DNA of 64,000 nt from Antedon mediterranea (Eukaryota; Echinodermata; Crinoidea; Comatulida; Antedonidae): contig NC_092670.1 in assembly GCF_964355755.1 (NCBI RefSeq), forward strand, positions 22,259,201-22,323,200. Direction: 5' to 3'. The number at the start of each line of letters is the position of its first letter. Position 1 is the stretch's first letter. A program made the position numbers and the translations under genes. Under the pieces are notes generated by a model. It did no database searches and was not told the origin of the DNA. It saw nothing but the letters and a program-made list of their open reading frames with translations. Shown here in pieces: positions 36,701 through 47,568 of this stretch.

Positions 36701-39700
36701 TCATTCTCAGAAATACCATCATGTGACGCCCAAATACAAGACATAATCTATCAGCAAAACATTAAAAATATTAATTAATTGAAGGCTTCCAGCACTTGCT
36801 TTTTGCACCATAGTAGTTTCTTACGGTTTCGCAGTCTGTCGATCAGATAAATTTGAAATTGTTTGCTCTGAAAAATCAATACTTACTTACTATAATATTA
36901 ATACTACATTCTTTACATAATATATTGACATAAAAATACATGAAATTACTAGGGTCACGTCATGTCAGGTGAGCTAACTACTGTATGACACTCAATCTCC
37001 CCTCTGTCCAGGACAGGGATTGGCTTTGTACAGTATGTCTCAAGACTACCAACCACTCCTGTTGTTGAGCTATTGGTAGTGCGAAGCCTACAAACAGTAG
37101 TATCTCTTGTAAACAAACTAACATCTTTTGTAAACATTTTTCATTTAAATAAAGTAAAACATTACCTCTTTAACAACATTCCTGCTTGAATTGTAATCTC
37201 TTTCCAACCTCTGGAGAACTTTCTGAAAAAGACTTGTTGTGCTAAAGAAGCAACATAGAGTTTAAAATATCTAATGCTTTCATAAGGAATTGAATGTTGA
37301 AGGTTAAGCCATGGTTTAAATTAGCACTCACGATTTTGAATGTGGGAGTAGTGTAGTTAAAGCAGTTATACCCAGGTGGGTCTTCCGTTGCGCAACAGGC
37401 CTACTGCATTGCACAACAATTTCAATTGGTTCACAAAATGTTGAACATGCAATAGAATTTCTATCACAGAATTTTAGGTAATTATGTATAGCATGTGATA
37501 AAAACTCAACCAACCAAATAGCAAAAGATACAATTCATGAATATTTGTACTTACTCATTAGCTTCTAATAAGCTGTTAATGTAATCGTCCAATTCAAAAA
37601 AGCTTCCAAAACTACAAAGTTCCTAAAAAAGAAATAAAGATGTATGGATATAAAAAAAAAACTTCAAAACACTCTATATTACACTTCATTAGTGTAGATC
37701 TACAAGATAAGCCTTGTTTTAGAAAATGCATGGAGGAATGTAACACACATTCTCAAACAGACCATGGAGGCAAAATACTTCTATGAAGAGACTACATACT
37801 TTTATCTTATGCCAATTTTATCGTATGCAAATGAGATAAACAATGACCAATGAAGCATTAAAAAGCAGTGTTGGAAACAAAAGTTAGTTTATACATTATA
37901 ATTCCTAGCGAGTGAACTAGGTTGATAATGAAGAGTTTATAATTAACTAAATAGTGAACTCCGAAGTAATCAGAGCTCCAGAAGTTTAATTATCATCTCC
38001 AAGTCCTCTTCAACAATAAATTAACTGTATAACTTTAAAATTTAAATAGCTTTTTGTCTAACCTGTAGCAATATCATTAAGTAAAGAGGATTTGAAGTCT
38101 GTTCCTTCTCTATGACCTTTGGCTCTTGAACTGATGATAGCTCTTTACCTCTGACCTTCAACATTGCCCTGGTAACATCCTTTCTCAACAGGCTGCTAAG
38201 AGGTGATATGGTTATGCTGTTAAACTTCCTATTCTCAACTAATTCTGAAATGCTATCGACATCAGCAGTTACAGTTGAAACAATGTAATGTACACCAACT
38301 GGTGGATCACTTGGTAGCCAATACAGAATCTAAAAGTAAAATTAATCTATTTGAAAATAAAATTATATTATTTAGTAAATAGTAAGATATGGATAATTTT
38401 ATATCACAGTGGAAGTGTGATTTAAGACAAATATACTGTACCTGTATTGTGTATAGTTGAATTGGACTTTATATGTTTAAATTCAATGCAAACACCTTAC
38501 TGAATTAATTTCCAAAGAATTCAAAGGCATATATAAATACTAGGAAGTAACAAATTTGATTGTATATTGATAAAAAAAACATCCCCACCCCCTCCTAACA
38601 ATGGTACAGTCTATAATGGGTTGTTATTGTCTGATTCCTGTTTATACACCAGAACAGGTTTATGGAAGTATGGAAGGGTTATTTTTCTTTCCTCCATGTC
38701 ATGATGGAACTACAACAGTATCTAATGTGAATACCAAATATAAAAAGATTTAAGCTAATTTTCCAATAGGCGAATTTATTGCGCATGCATATTGAAATTT
38801 TACTTTAATCTACTTTTTGTGACGTGAAAAAAAAGCGCAACCAATCAGAACTCTTGAATGTTCGATTTGCACGAATACATTTGCAAATGGAAAACAGACG
38901 TTAGGATTAATACTTTTGCCGTTTTTCCTCCTTTCTCTATTTTATTCAAAGCATCTATGATGACAACCAAATGCTTCTTCTTAGCAACAACCTTTGACAT
39001 CAACAACTGCATATTTCTTTTCAGTTCTTGTACTCCCATATCTGATTTGAGTGTTGAGTCTTCCTCAAGAAGGTACTCAAGTTCCATGCATATTCTTTGC
39101 AACAAATTCCGCTCATCTAAATAATAAACAATTTTAAGACAATTAAAACCATAACTATTTTGTAGAAGTTATAGTTACTGACACTGACCTACTTATTTTT
39201 TCCACCATTAGCTTGAGATACTAGAAAAGAAACTTTGCTTTTGGTGTTTTCAAAGTTACCCTAAATATACCAATATTTGTACTAGAGACTAAACTACAGG
39301 TTTAAACTACAACCTGTTTTCAAGTTATTTTATAGAATTCTATAAATAGACCGATTTTAAAATATAAAGTTAAATTTCATTCTACTCAACAGTGGAGATG
39401 CGCTGTCTCATGTTTAATAGAATAAATGATTATATAAAACATCCCTACCTGTACTTTTACTTGTTGCAGTAACAAAATGATAAACCATTTCTGATTTTGG
39501 AAACTTCTGCTGAAATGAGGTTAAGAAGTTGCTAAGAAGGCAAGTTTTTCCACTTCCTATAAAGAACAAGAACAAAATGAATCTTTTTAGTAGAAAGGTT
39601 GGATTAATCACAATTTTTGAACAGGTCTGGTTAGTGAATGGAACATTCGATCAATATTGTGTCTATGCACCCCTGTTTCTTAAATGGAATAACTACTAAA

Positions 39701-42700
39701 AAACTGGTACTAAACTAGGTTTTATTCGTAAGAAGTTTTGTAATGTCAGCTACTGTACCCTTACCAGGTAAACCAGTAACTAACATGTGTCTCTGTGTAC
39801 TTTTGGGTGAGACACAGCTGTATATCTGTTCATAGTACTGATCAGCTCCATGGCATTTGCCACCCATTCCAAGATGTCCTAGATAGTAAGCATCGTGTCT
39901 GGATAACTCCTCCTCTCGGGAGGTTAATGTTTTGTTGTGAGCTAGCAGGTGGTCTTTGAGGTAGTTGTGAACAGTCTCGTACATCAAACGAGCTCCTTCA
40001 GCCGGCGTTTGGTAATTTGGGTACAGAGCCAAAACCTAGAGACAAGTGTGTCACACTAGAATTAGGCTGATCTGAATCACACCATAGATGCGTACAACAG
40101 TTTTATGACTTGTATTTGTTGACATACAACAAAATAATACAGATATGAAGCATAAAATTTAATTAGAAATAGAGATGAAAGAGCATGTAAACATAGAGTT
40201 CAACAAATAGTAATTAGTTACATTGTCTTTTGTTTCAGCTACTCTTTCTTTCAATGCATCCAACATCACATCTGCTTTAGGACCATCGCAAAATGCTGTA
40301 AATTTTCTGGCATTTCTTTCATCCCCCTTTTTTTCAAATTTCAGTCTTTGAGATTCATCATATGCCTTTAAAAAATGAAATCAGCAGAATTTAGGAAGAT
40401 AATAAAGTAGGGGATTTATTTAGAGTAAGACAAAACATCCTTTTAAAGGTAGACCATGCAGTGCAAGACAATCCTGCCTGTCGTCCTGCAATAGTAACAT
40501 CTTGCACAATACAAAACCACCATGTGCACTGCAAACCCACCATGTGCAATACAAAACCACCATGTGCACTGCAAACCCACCATGTGCAATACAAAACCAC
40601 AATGTGCACTGCAAAACCACCATGTGCAATACAAAACCACCATGTGCACTGCAAACCCATCATGTGCAATGCAAAACCACCATGTGCACTGCAAAACCAC
40701 CATGTGCAATACAAAACCACCATGTGCAATACAAACCCACCATGTGCACTGCAAAACCACCATGTGCACTGCAAAACCACTATGTGCACTGCAAAACCAC
40801 CATGTGCAATACAAAACCACCATGTGCAATACAAAACCACCATGTGCATTGCAAAACCACCATGTGCAATACAAAACCACTATGTGCACTACACCCACCA
40901 TGTGCAATACAAACCCACCATGTGCACTGCAAAATCACCATGTGCAATACAAACCCACCATGTGCACTGCAAAACCACCATGTGCAATACAAAACCACCA
41001 TGTGCACTGTAAAACCACCATGTGCACTGTAAAACCACCATGTGCACTGTAAAACCACCATGTGCACTGCAAAACCACCATGTGCAATACAAAACCACCA
41101 TGTGCAATACAAAACCACCATGTGCACTGCAAAACCACCATGTGCAATACAAACCCACCATGTGCAATACAAACCCACCATGTGCACTGCAAAACCACCA
41201 TATGCACTGCAAAACCACCATGTGCAATACAAAACCACCATGTGCAATACAAAACCACCATGTGCACTGTAAAACCACCATGTGCACTGCAAAACTACCA
41301 TGTGCAATACAAAACCACCATGTGCAATACAAAACCACCATGTGCACTGCAAAACCACCATGTGCAATACAAACCCACCATGTGCAATACAAACCCACCA
41401 TGTGCACTGCAAAACCACCATGTGCACTGCAAAACCACCATGTGCAATACAAAACCACCATGTGCAATACAAAACCACCATGTGCACTGCAAAACCACCA
41501 TGTGAAATACAAAACCACCATGTGCAATACAAACCCACCATGTGCACTGCAAACCACCATGTGCACTGCAAACCCATAATGTGCACTGCAAACCCACCAT
41601 GTGCACTGTAAACCCACCATGTGCAATACAAACCCACCATGTGCAATACAAAATCACTATGTGCACTACAAACCCATAATGTGCACTGCAAAACCACCAT
41701 GTGCCCTGCAAAACCACCATGTGCAATACAAACCCACCATGTGCACTGCGAAACCACCATGTGCAATACAAAACCACCATGTGCAATGCAAAACCACCAT
41801 GTGCACTGCAAAACCACCATGTGCAATACAAAACCACCATGTGCAATACAAAACCACCATGTGCACTGCAAAACCACCATGTGCAATACAAAACCAGCAT
41901 GTGCAATACAAACCCACCATGTGCACTGCAAAACCACCATGTGCAATACAAAACCACCATGTGCACTGCAAAACCACCATGTGCACTGCAAACCCACCAT
42001 GTGCACTGCAAAACCACTATGTGCACTACAAACCCACCATGTGCACTGCAAAACCACCATGTGCAATGCAAAACCACGCTGTGCAATGCAAAACCACCAA
42101 GTGCAATACAAGACTGTGCAAAATGCGACATCTTACCATCATGTGTAATAGTGCACCTACCTTGTCCCGAAAGAAGAAGCAAGCAGGTCTTGCTCCAGGC
42201 TTGTTAAGATGACCATGCAAAAATTCCAGTTCAGTGACCGAACGGTCTCTATACGAGTTCAGCCATGGATAGTTTGGCAGTGCAAAATCAAAAGTTTTCT
42301 GTAACATCTCATCTTTTTTTCCATGCCAACCATAGCGCTGAAAAGTAAAGACCTCTCATTATACAAGTCAATAGTAATTTTAGATTAGCCCGTGACTATA
42401 ATACCTACAGTATCTGTATAAACTTCAATGACTATGGCGCTGATCTTAGGGGATGTAGAGGGAAGCATTTGATGTTGTTTGAACCTTTTTTGTAAGTGTA
42501 AAGTGCTATGTAAAAAGCGCTAAATAAAAAAAAATACACTTGTCAATTGTATGACACACTATATGAACACTGGGAGATGTTCATCATTTGTCTGATGTGC
42601 ATCATACCTTACGAATACCATGACACAGCCCTGCATAAAAAAATAACGTACCTTTAGGTGACCATGACCATGGTGATTTTGACTATGTTGTTCATTATAT

Positions 42701-43271
42701 GGCAGGTGGTAAAATGACGGACATTGATACACCATTGTTCATTGATGTGACGTATTATCTAGATTTTTTGACGCACCCCTGTGTCAATAAGTATTTGTAA
42801 TTGACGCATCCATCACGCACTTCTCCCAGGGATCGTATAGTGCAGTTGTATAGTGTACAATTGACAAGTGCATTACTACTCATGTCAAACATTACTATTA
42901 CTGAATGGTCGGTTCCCCAAAATTCAGATTGGATCTGTTATGCTATTACTCCTAAATTGGACATCCTTTAGATGAAGGTACACTTGTAGGTAACCAAGCA
43001 AATTAATTACCTGACCAAAAAACCCAACAATAATATCAGATCTATCCAATTCCCGCAGACAAATAGCAATAGTAGCTGCCTGAGCAGAGTGCTCAGATGT
43101 AATGCCCCAACGCATATCAACTGGAACAAACTCGTATCCAGCACGGGAGCACTGATGTGCTAATTTCGGCCAGTACTTTTTCGTCAGTTCTTCACGTTCT
43201 TCCTCTAGACCACCAAATGGAGAGCTGAAGAAGACTCTGGCAACCTTTCTACCATTTGATTTTTTCTCCAT
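24373..43271 (-). CDS. STAND-type ATPase: DUF4062, NACHT, winged helix, TPR repeats
   Basis: Twenty-three exons join in phase: 43011-43271, 42161-42337, 40222-40365, 39765-40035, 39449-39556, 38914-39116, 38063-38329, 37555-37622, 37166-37241, 36608-36747, 35728-35836, 32812-32951, 31240-31399, 30621-30716, 30290-30444, 30011-30098, 28489-28641, 28065-28189, 27374-27518, 26984-27095, 25727-25970, 25201-25411, 24373-24597. They give 1,226 residues. The N-terminus (VARVFFSSPFGGLEEEREEL, VDMRWGIT) is DUF4062-like. The P-loop is GLPGSGKT (about 281-288), Walker B is HLVVIIDAL (about 370), and TPRs fill about 740-1226. This is the family of nephrocystin-3 and the TPR protein DDB_G0287407; STAND proteins are ATP-driven oligomerising switches, often in immunity or ciliary scaffolding. 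Which role applies here cannot be read from the sequence. The stop is either TAA just after the last donor (24361) or in the tentative exon at 23425-23457. Confidence 0.88.
24663..24805. mobile_element. MITE, family M1
   Basis: Ends AAAGCTCTGTCTACACTATC and GATAGTGTAGAGAGAGCTC. The inner tandem CATATTTGGGCATATCACTA is present. It lies in intron 22 of the STAND gene. Confidence 0.85.
26551..26810 (-). mobile_element. LINE 3' tail fragment
   Basis: The plus-strand run TTTCATTTCATTTCATTTAT followed by TTGTCTCATAAAAATACAA is, read on minus, a TTTTTATGAGACAAA stretch ending in an (ATGAA)n-like tail. This is typical of non-LTR retrotransposon 3' ends. It lies in intron 20 of the STAND gene. Confidence 0.5.
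27614..27787. mobile_element. MITE, family M1, with extra internal subrepeat
   Basis: Ends TAAAGCCCTGTCTACACTAT and GATAGTGTATACTAAGCTTTA. The CATATTTGGGCATATTACTA unit occurs three times rather than two. It lies in intron 18 of the STAND gene, shortly upstream of exon 19. Confidence 0.85.
28642..29288. other. Left part of STAND intron 16, no recognised feature
   Basis: No coding segment is supported. A TTTATTTATTTATT run is at about 29190-29206. Confidence 0.35.
29289..29970. repeat. Dispersed repeat with CCTCCGCCAAGGAGG start
   Basis: It begins ACCTCCGCCAAGGAGGTATA with TTTGTTTGTTTGTTAGCAGG and ends GGCGGAGGTATGCACTCTCG and TTTCTAGTTA. From memory, elements with this start and end are widespread in marine invertebrate genomes; I do not know the class name with certainty. 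No ORF. It lies in intron 16 of the STAND gene. Confidence 0.6.
30717..31239. other. STAND intron 13, no recognised feature
   Basis: Ordinary AT-rich intron with a short AATAATAATAAT run near 31120. Confidence 0.4.
31420..32552. repeat. Minisatellite, 87-bp unit, about 13 copies
   Basis: The unit runs ATGAACAAGAAACTTTTTAC, GCTGAATCAACAGATTCAAA, GCTTGTATCCTTTATCCGTA, CAAATAGATCGGGGTTTGTT, TAGTCAC. Since 87 is a multiple of three and one plus frame lacks stops, a 261-codon frame of 29-residue repeats results. The copies near both ends diverge most. The array begins about 20 bp from the acceptor of exon 13 in intron 12 of the STAND gene. I treat the frame as non-coding. Confidence 0.95.
32553..32811. 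other. Remainder of STAND intron 12
   Basis: Nothing recognised apart from a TATTATTATG-like simple stretch near 32785. Confidence 0.35.
33672..35470. repeat. Minisatellite, 28-bp unit, about 60 copies
   Basis: The consensus is AAATAAAGCAGTTTGAGGGT plus GATATCAT. A block of nearly identical units is at 34640-35030; variants with GCCGTTTGAAGGCAATATAG dominate elsewhere. A longer composite block (with AAGTCATTTGAAGCCAACAG and GGTAGGTGGATATAG) recurs at about 34250, 34505, 35030 and 35200, so higher-order duplication has occurred. It lies in intron 11 of the STAND gene. Long minus-strand frames here are by-products of the repeat. Confidence 0.95.
35837..36607. other. STAND intron 10, no recognised feature
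   Basis: A minus-strand frame at 36093-36299 was tested as an exon and does not join in phase; exon 11 at 35728-35836 does. Confidence 0.5.
37166..40035 (-). CDS. STAND gene exons 4-9: NACHT ATPase
   Basis: Exon 4 has a DAYYLGH...YYEQIY segment typical of the linker before NACHT, then RHMLVTGLPG. A phase-1 intron splits the Walker A motif: exon 5 resumes SGKTCLLSNFL. Walker B (VVIIDALNKIE) is in exon 6. Exon 7 contains LYWLPSDPPVGVHYIVST and the sensor-type FNSITISPLS, then SNPLYLMILLQEL, the usual helical region that follows NACHT. Confidence 0.85.
38330..38913. other. STAND intron 6, no recognised feature
   Basis: No exon, RNA gene or clear repeat ends seen. Confidence 0.4.
40505..42113. 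repeat. Minisatellite, 20-bp unit, about 80 copies
   Basis: Two unit types alternate irregularly: CACTGCAAAACCACCATGTG and CAATACAAAACCACCATGTG, with minor variants. The order of types repeats as an 11-unit (220-bp) block, 41062-41281 against 41282-41501, so higher-order duplications have occurred. No unit has a stop in any frame, which creates spurious frames up to 443 codons on both strands. It fills intron 2 of the STAND gene. Confidence 0.97.
42161..43271 (-). CDS. STAND gene exons 1-2: DUF4062 region
   Basis: The start ATG at 43269-43271 is followed by EKKSNGRKVARVFFSSPFGG. The strand-helix pattern with ERE, DMRWGIT, CLRELDRSDIIVGFFGQ, then RYGWHGKK, SVTELEF and ACFFFRD is that of the DUF4062/TIR-like N-terminal unit found before NACHT in NPHP3, TEP1 and NWD1-type proteins. 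Intron 1 holds a MITE and intron 2 the 20-bp minisatellite. Confidence 0.85.
42537..42872. mobile_element. Short inverted-repeat element in STAND intron 1
   Basis: CACTTGTCAATTGTATGACA at the left is matched in inverse by TAGTGTACAATTGACAAGTG at the right, with about 300 bp between. No ORF. Confidence 0.6.
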
Positions 43272-43318
43272 CTTGTGTCACTTCTCTGCAAAAGCAATCA
43301 ATTAAGTATTACACATAA

Positions 43319-45323
43319 CATAAGGCAGCTGCAAAACATACAATAGGACCAAAACAAAAGGTTGGCTACAACAAAAGGACATACGATGACACAACCCAAC
43401 GCCTATCAACGCAGCAAAAAGAACTTAGACTACAAATAGCTAACTGCAAGTCGGAAATCGAACGTACATCATTAAAGCAAAAAAGAAACAAAATCATGCA
43501 TGACATTCAAAAAAGAGTAATTGAAACACGCAACAAAGAACTTGATCAGAAAAGTTTGGATATCGACAAAGCGATAGGGGGCGCCCAAATGTTTAAAGCA
43601 GTGAAAGATCTTAATAGAAAACCATTCGAAAATCCAAAAGTGTTTGATGCTAACAAAAAGTTTATTGCCTCACCAAATGGAATAGCGAAAGTAATTGGCA
43701 ATCACTTCGAAAATAAATTTTACGACGGAAGCAAACGAAATATAGATTCATTTGAGGGAAATCCTAGGCCATTAAATAAAGAAATCAGTGAAGAGGAAGT
43801 AACCAAGAGTCTTAAACGCCTAAACAACAGTCGAGCAACAGGTGAGGATGGTATCCCATGAGAACTACTAAAATACGGTTCCACTGTTCTAGCTCCAATG
43901 ATTTCAGACATTTTAAATCAAATATTTACAAAACATGAATTCGTGGATATTAATAAAGGAACACTCATAGCACTACCAAAGCCGGGTAAGGAAAAGGGTC
44001 CAACTAAGAATTTACGACCTGTTATTCTACTTAACACCATACGCAAGTGCCTATCGCTTATAACACTGGATAGAATTACATCGAAAGTAGACGCATTCTT
44101 ACCACAAAGCCAAAGTGGGTTTCGCAAAGGCAGAAGCACAAGTGATATTGTTTTTACACATCGATGGCTTATAGCTAAAGCACAAAAAGAAAAAACAAAT
44201 ATTTACATAACCGGTATAGATATGTCAAGCGCGTTTGACACCGTGGATAGAAACAAACTCCTCGACATACTCAAACATATTATAGACAAAGATGAACTTA
44301 GGATCGTTAGATTTCTGCTGAGTGAAACCTGACTAAATCTTAAAAGTAAAAGTCGCAAAAGAACAGCCAATATTCCAAACCAACATCGGCACCCCTCAAG
44401 GAGATAGCTTAAGCCCGGTCTTATTCACTGTTTACCTGGAGTCTGCGTTACGAGGAATCAGAACAATTATCCAAACAGAAATACCTCAAGAGATATCATA
44501 TGCTGATGATGTAGATTTTTTGAGTCTAAACAGCAAGCATAATGTAAACAAATTAGAACGCCATTTATCAACTTTCAACTTAAATGTAAATAAAGAAAAA
44601 ACAGAACACACTATCGTAAGACGAGAAAAAGAGGACATACAAGAACAATGGAGAAACACGAAAAAAGTAGGATCGCTCCTTGGGGACAGACAAGACATAA
44701 TTAGAAGAAAACAACTAGCGCGTGTAGCAATGACCAAACTAAACTCGATGTGGCTTCGAAAAGATAAAATCAAATTAAAAATACGTATCAAGTTGTACAA
44801 CTCACTAGTTAAAAGTATATTACTCTACAACTCTGAAACATGGGGACTCACAAAAGAAGAAGCACATAAACTCGACACATTTCACAGACAGCAACTTCGC
44901 AAAATCATAGGTATCAGGTTCCCAGACAGGATATCGAACATAAATTTATACAGAAGGACAGGAACAAAACCGATTTCATTAGAAATAGTCGACGCAAGAT
45001 GGAGACTATTGGGTCACATACTTAGACAAGACCCATGTACACCAGCCAACACTGCAATAAGCTATTATTTCAGCAACACTACCAATATAAAATTTCGAGG
45101 AAGACCGAGAACCACCCTACCAATAACTCTCAGCAATGACCTACTCATCCTTTATAAGCATAATACAGACATTAAGTATCCCGGACAATTGAAAACCAAG
45201 AAAGACATTAAACAACTTAAAGAACTAGCCAATGAAAGATCAGACTGGAAGAAACTAGTAAAAGAGATTTACGGAGCAGCCCAAGCGGAAATGTCGGCAG
45301 ACTTTTCAGCGGAAAGGCAGTAA
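43319..45323 (+). pseudogene. Decayed non-LTR retrotransposon reverse transcriptase
   Basis: Plus-strand frames cover a reverse transcriptase: SRATGEDGIP, then ALPKPGKEKGPTKNLRPVIL, QSGFRKGRSTSDIVFTHRWL, GIDMSSAFDTVDR (motif A), GTPQGDSLSPVLFTVYLESA (motif B), SYADDVDFLS (YADD catalytic motif) and a C-terminal part with GSLLGDRQDIIRRK, LYNSETWGLT and RGRPRTTLP. The frame is broken by TGA at 43859-43861, TGA at about 44330 and a frameshift near 44345, so it is inactive. No endonuclease domain is seen upstream; the copy is probably 5' truncated. It inserted just upstream of the STAND gene, in the opposite direction. Confidence 0.9.
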
Positions 45324-45489
45324 TAATATACAGTATATATAATATATACATAAGTCATAAGTTACATAATATAATATGCTAGCCACGCATATCTCTTATT
45401 ATTAATATTAGTATGATGTCAAATCAAGCCAGTACCCAAATTTACGTTAAAATTGAACCCACCTTTTACCCACTCAGCAGCAGTGGTAT

Positions 45490-45835
45490 AGGAGATGGAT
45501 ATGACGCAGGCCTAACTAGGTGGATAGGCCTAGAGTCTAGGCTAGATAGACCTAGCCTAGCTAGGCCTGCTAGCCTAGAAGGGGAGGGATGGGGCTTAGG
45601 CTCCTAGGATTAGGATGGGATTGATTAGAGAAGAATAGCTAGCTACTGCTAGGCTAGGCATAGGCTAGAGGCCTAGCTAGCTAGGCCTCTAGTAGGCCTT
45701 TAGAGTAGGTAGGCCTAGGCCTACTAGCCTAGCTAGTAAGTAGGCCTAGCCTAGCCTAGCTAGCTATATAGGCCCTAGCTAGTAGGCTAGGCCTAGCCTA
45801 GGCCTAGTTAGGCCTAAAATCATTTACTTGCTGAC
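45490..45835. repeat. Dense TAGGCC/CTAGCTAG palindrome cluster
   Basis: The stretch is built almost entirely from TAGGCCTA, CTAGGCCTAGC and CTAGCTAG words without a constant period. Each word is self-complementary, so both strands look alike. It is far more GC-rich than its surroundings. Shorter patches of the same words occur at 47150-47215, 53635-53660 and 62085-62095. Confidence 0.85.
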
Positions 45836-46981
45836 TTAGTAGCCTAGCCTAAAAGTAAATACGTCCACATAAATAATCTAGGATAATATATCTTATTAAT
45901 ATTATGATCTTATTATTGTTATTATGCACCAATGAAATAATTGCAGTTTACAATAGCAACCAAAAACAGAAAGAATTTGACATGCTGACGGCGGACGGTC
46001 TTGTGAAAATTGTTTTCATTAGTTACTATACTTGGTGGCGCTATTCATATATGGCGCGCCGTTAGCGCAATAGAAGATTACCTTCTGTAAAATTCTAAAT
46101 ATCGTTTTTATTTCAGATAAATGTCAGATCATCAATTGAAGTTCATAGTAAGCCTAACGATTACATAGCAGTCAGTGGAAAATGGAAAAAGGCTTTCTAC
46201 TTTCTAGGAGTTTTATCAGATAATCTATATTGTTTTGACAACTCTTGCATAAAGACCACAGTGATTTTGTTATTTTTTCCCTAATTAATAGTATTTATAG
46301 TTTGGAATGGAAAACAGCAGTCGTTTTTTTTCCTCCAGATACAAAATCATTAACGAATCGGTTTTGATATAAATAATTAATTTATTCACAGTCCAAAAGC
46401 TACAATAACCTAAAGAACAATTCAGATTTAGCCACATTAAAATTAAAATCTGAATTTTCCACATTAAATAAATAATACATTTTTAGTCCCTTAAATAAAT
46501 TTTACAGTGTACTTACATTATAATAATATCTCTGTTTTAACAAAATGACAACATAAACACATAAAACAACAGACGTTTCTAAAATGACACAAAAAATATA
46601 CTTTTTATTGTCAATCAGGAAGGTGTAGGTGTTATATAAAATCCAATATATCCTGTTTATAGTCAAGATTAATCATAGAAGAGTTCTTCCAGGCATGAAG
46701 AATTTACGGTGCAACACTGTATAATTTTTTAATTTATACTCAAATAAAGAAACACTCCAAAGACATGTTCACAATATAAATTCAATGTTTATTTGTTTAC
46801 AATACAAAAAAAAAACAATCATGTTTTTATTTTTAAAAAGTCTGTTTATTGCATATTGTAGTAACATTAATTTGGTGTACTTGATTGGGGACTAAACAAG
46901 TAATGTTTTTATTTTGATCGATACACAAGTACTCAACGTACAGTATTAGTCTTATTGTTATAATCCTAACTGATTTTCTTT
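45836..46981. other. AT-rich intergenic stretch
   Basis: No exon or RNA gene seen. Minus-strand AATAAA signals (plus TTTATT near 46787 and 46604) may serve the SLC25A17 transcript. Confidence 0.4.
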
Positions 46982-47044
46982 TAAGCTTTTTCTACATTAT
47001 CAAACGTTATGTGACAAAAAAATGTAATGTGCCCATATGTGGAT
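46982..47044. mobile_element. MITE M1 fragment, cut by the next element
   Basis: TTTTTCTACATTATCAAACG and GTAATGTGCCCATATGTGG are the left end of the M1 family. It ends where the TACAGTAGAACC element begins. Confidence 0.65.
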
Positions 47045-47386
47045 ATACAGTAGAACCTGTATTTTACGTACCCTGATTTTACGTTCCCTTGATTTTACGT
47101 ACGCTTAAAATAACCGATGACGTCATCAGTATATACTGTACTTTTCTAGTTAGGCCTCATATCTTGCTAGGCCTGCTAGCCTGGCCTGAATAGTCTAGTA
47201 GGCAAGGCCTAGCTAGTGACCACCTGCAAGCTGTACAGTAAAGTAGGCAAACACGGTAGCCTTTATAGCTACGATTTCTACGTATTTGGGGACAATTTAA
47301 GGTCAACCTCGATTTTACGAATCCCTTGTTTTACGTACGCCTTCCGGCCCCGTACCGTACGTAAAATGAAGGTTCTACTGTATATG
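47045..47386. mobile_element. MITE with TATACAGTAGAACC ends
   Basis: The ends TATACAGTAGAACCTGTATT and AATGAAGGTTCTACTGTATA are inverted repeats, and the adjacent TTTTACGTACG / CGTACGTAAAA motifs are inverted as well. It contains a TAGGCC patch. Same end type as the element at 18226. Confidence 0.8.
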
Positions 47387-47568
47387 GAACTAGATTCCAA
47401 GTATTGCATGTATAAAACGGCATGTGTGCCAACATTTTTTACAAATATTAGGTCGAACTGACGTCTAGAACCTGGACTAGTGGAAAGGCAACATCATGCA
47501 TTCTCAAGATTAAAACTTGGAAAATAAAACTTTAAAATCAATTAAATTTAGCACCTTTTAAATTAATA

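Noticed and set aside
40780-42111. 443-codon minus frame and many other frames in the 20-bp array
   Set aside because: A stop-free 20-bp unit opens all frames on both strands; the region is an intron with good flanking exons.
40505-42113. CRISPR-like appearance of regular short repeats
   Set aside because: There are no unique spacers; it is a continuous minisatellite in an animal intron.
47216-47461. Plus frame across the TACAGTAGAACC element
   Set aside because: It runs through MITE ends and has no support as a gene.
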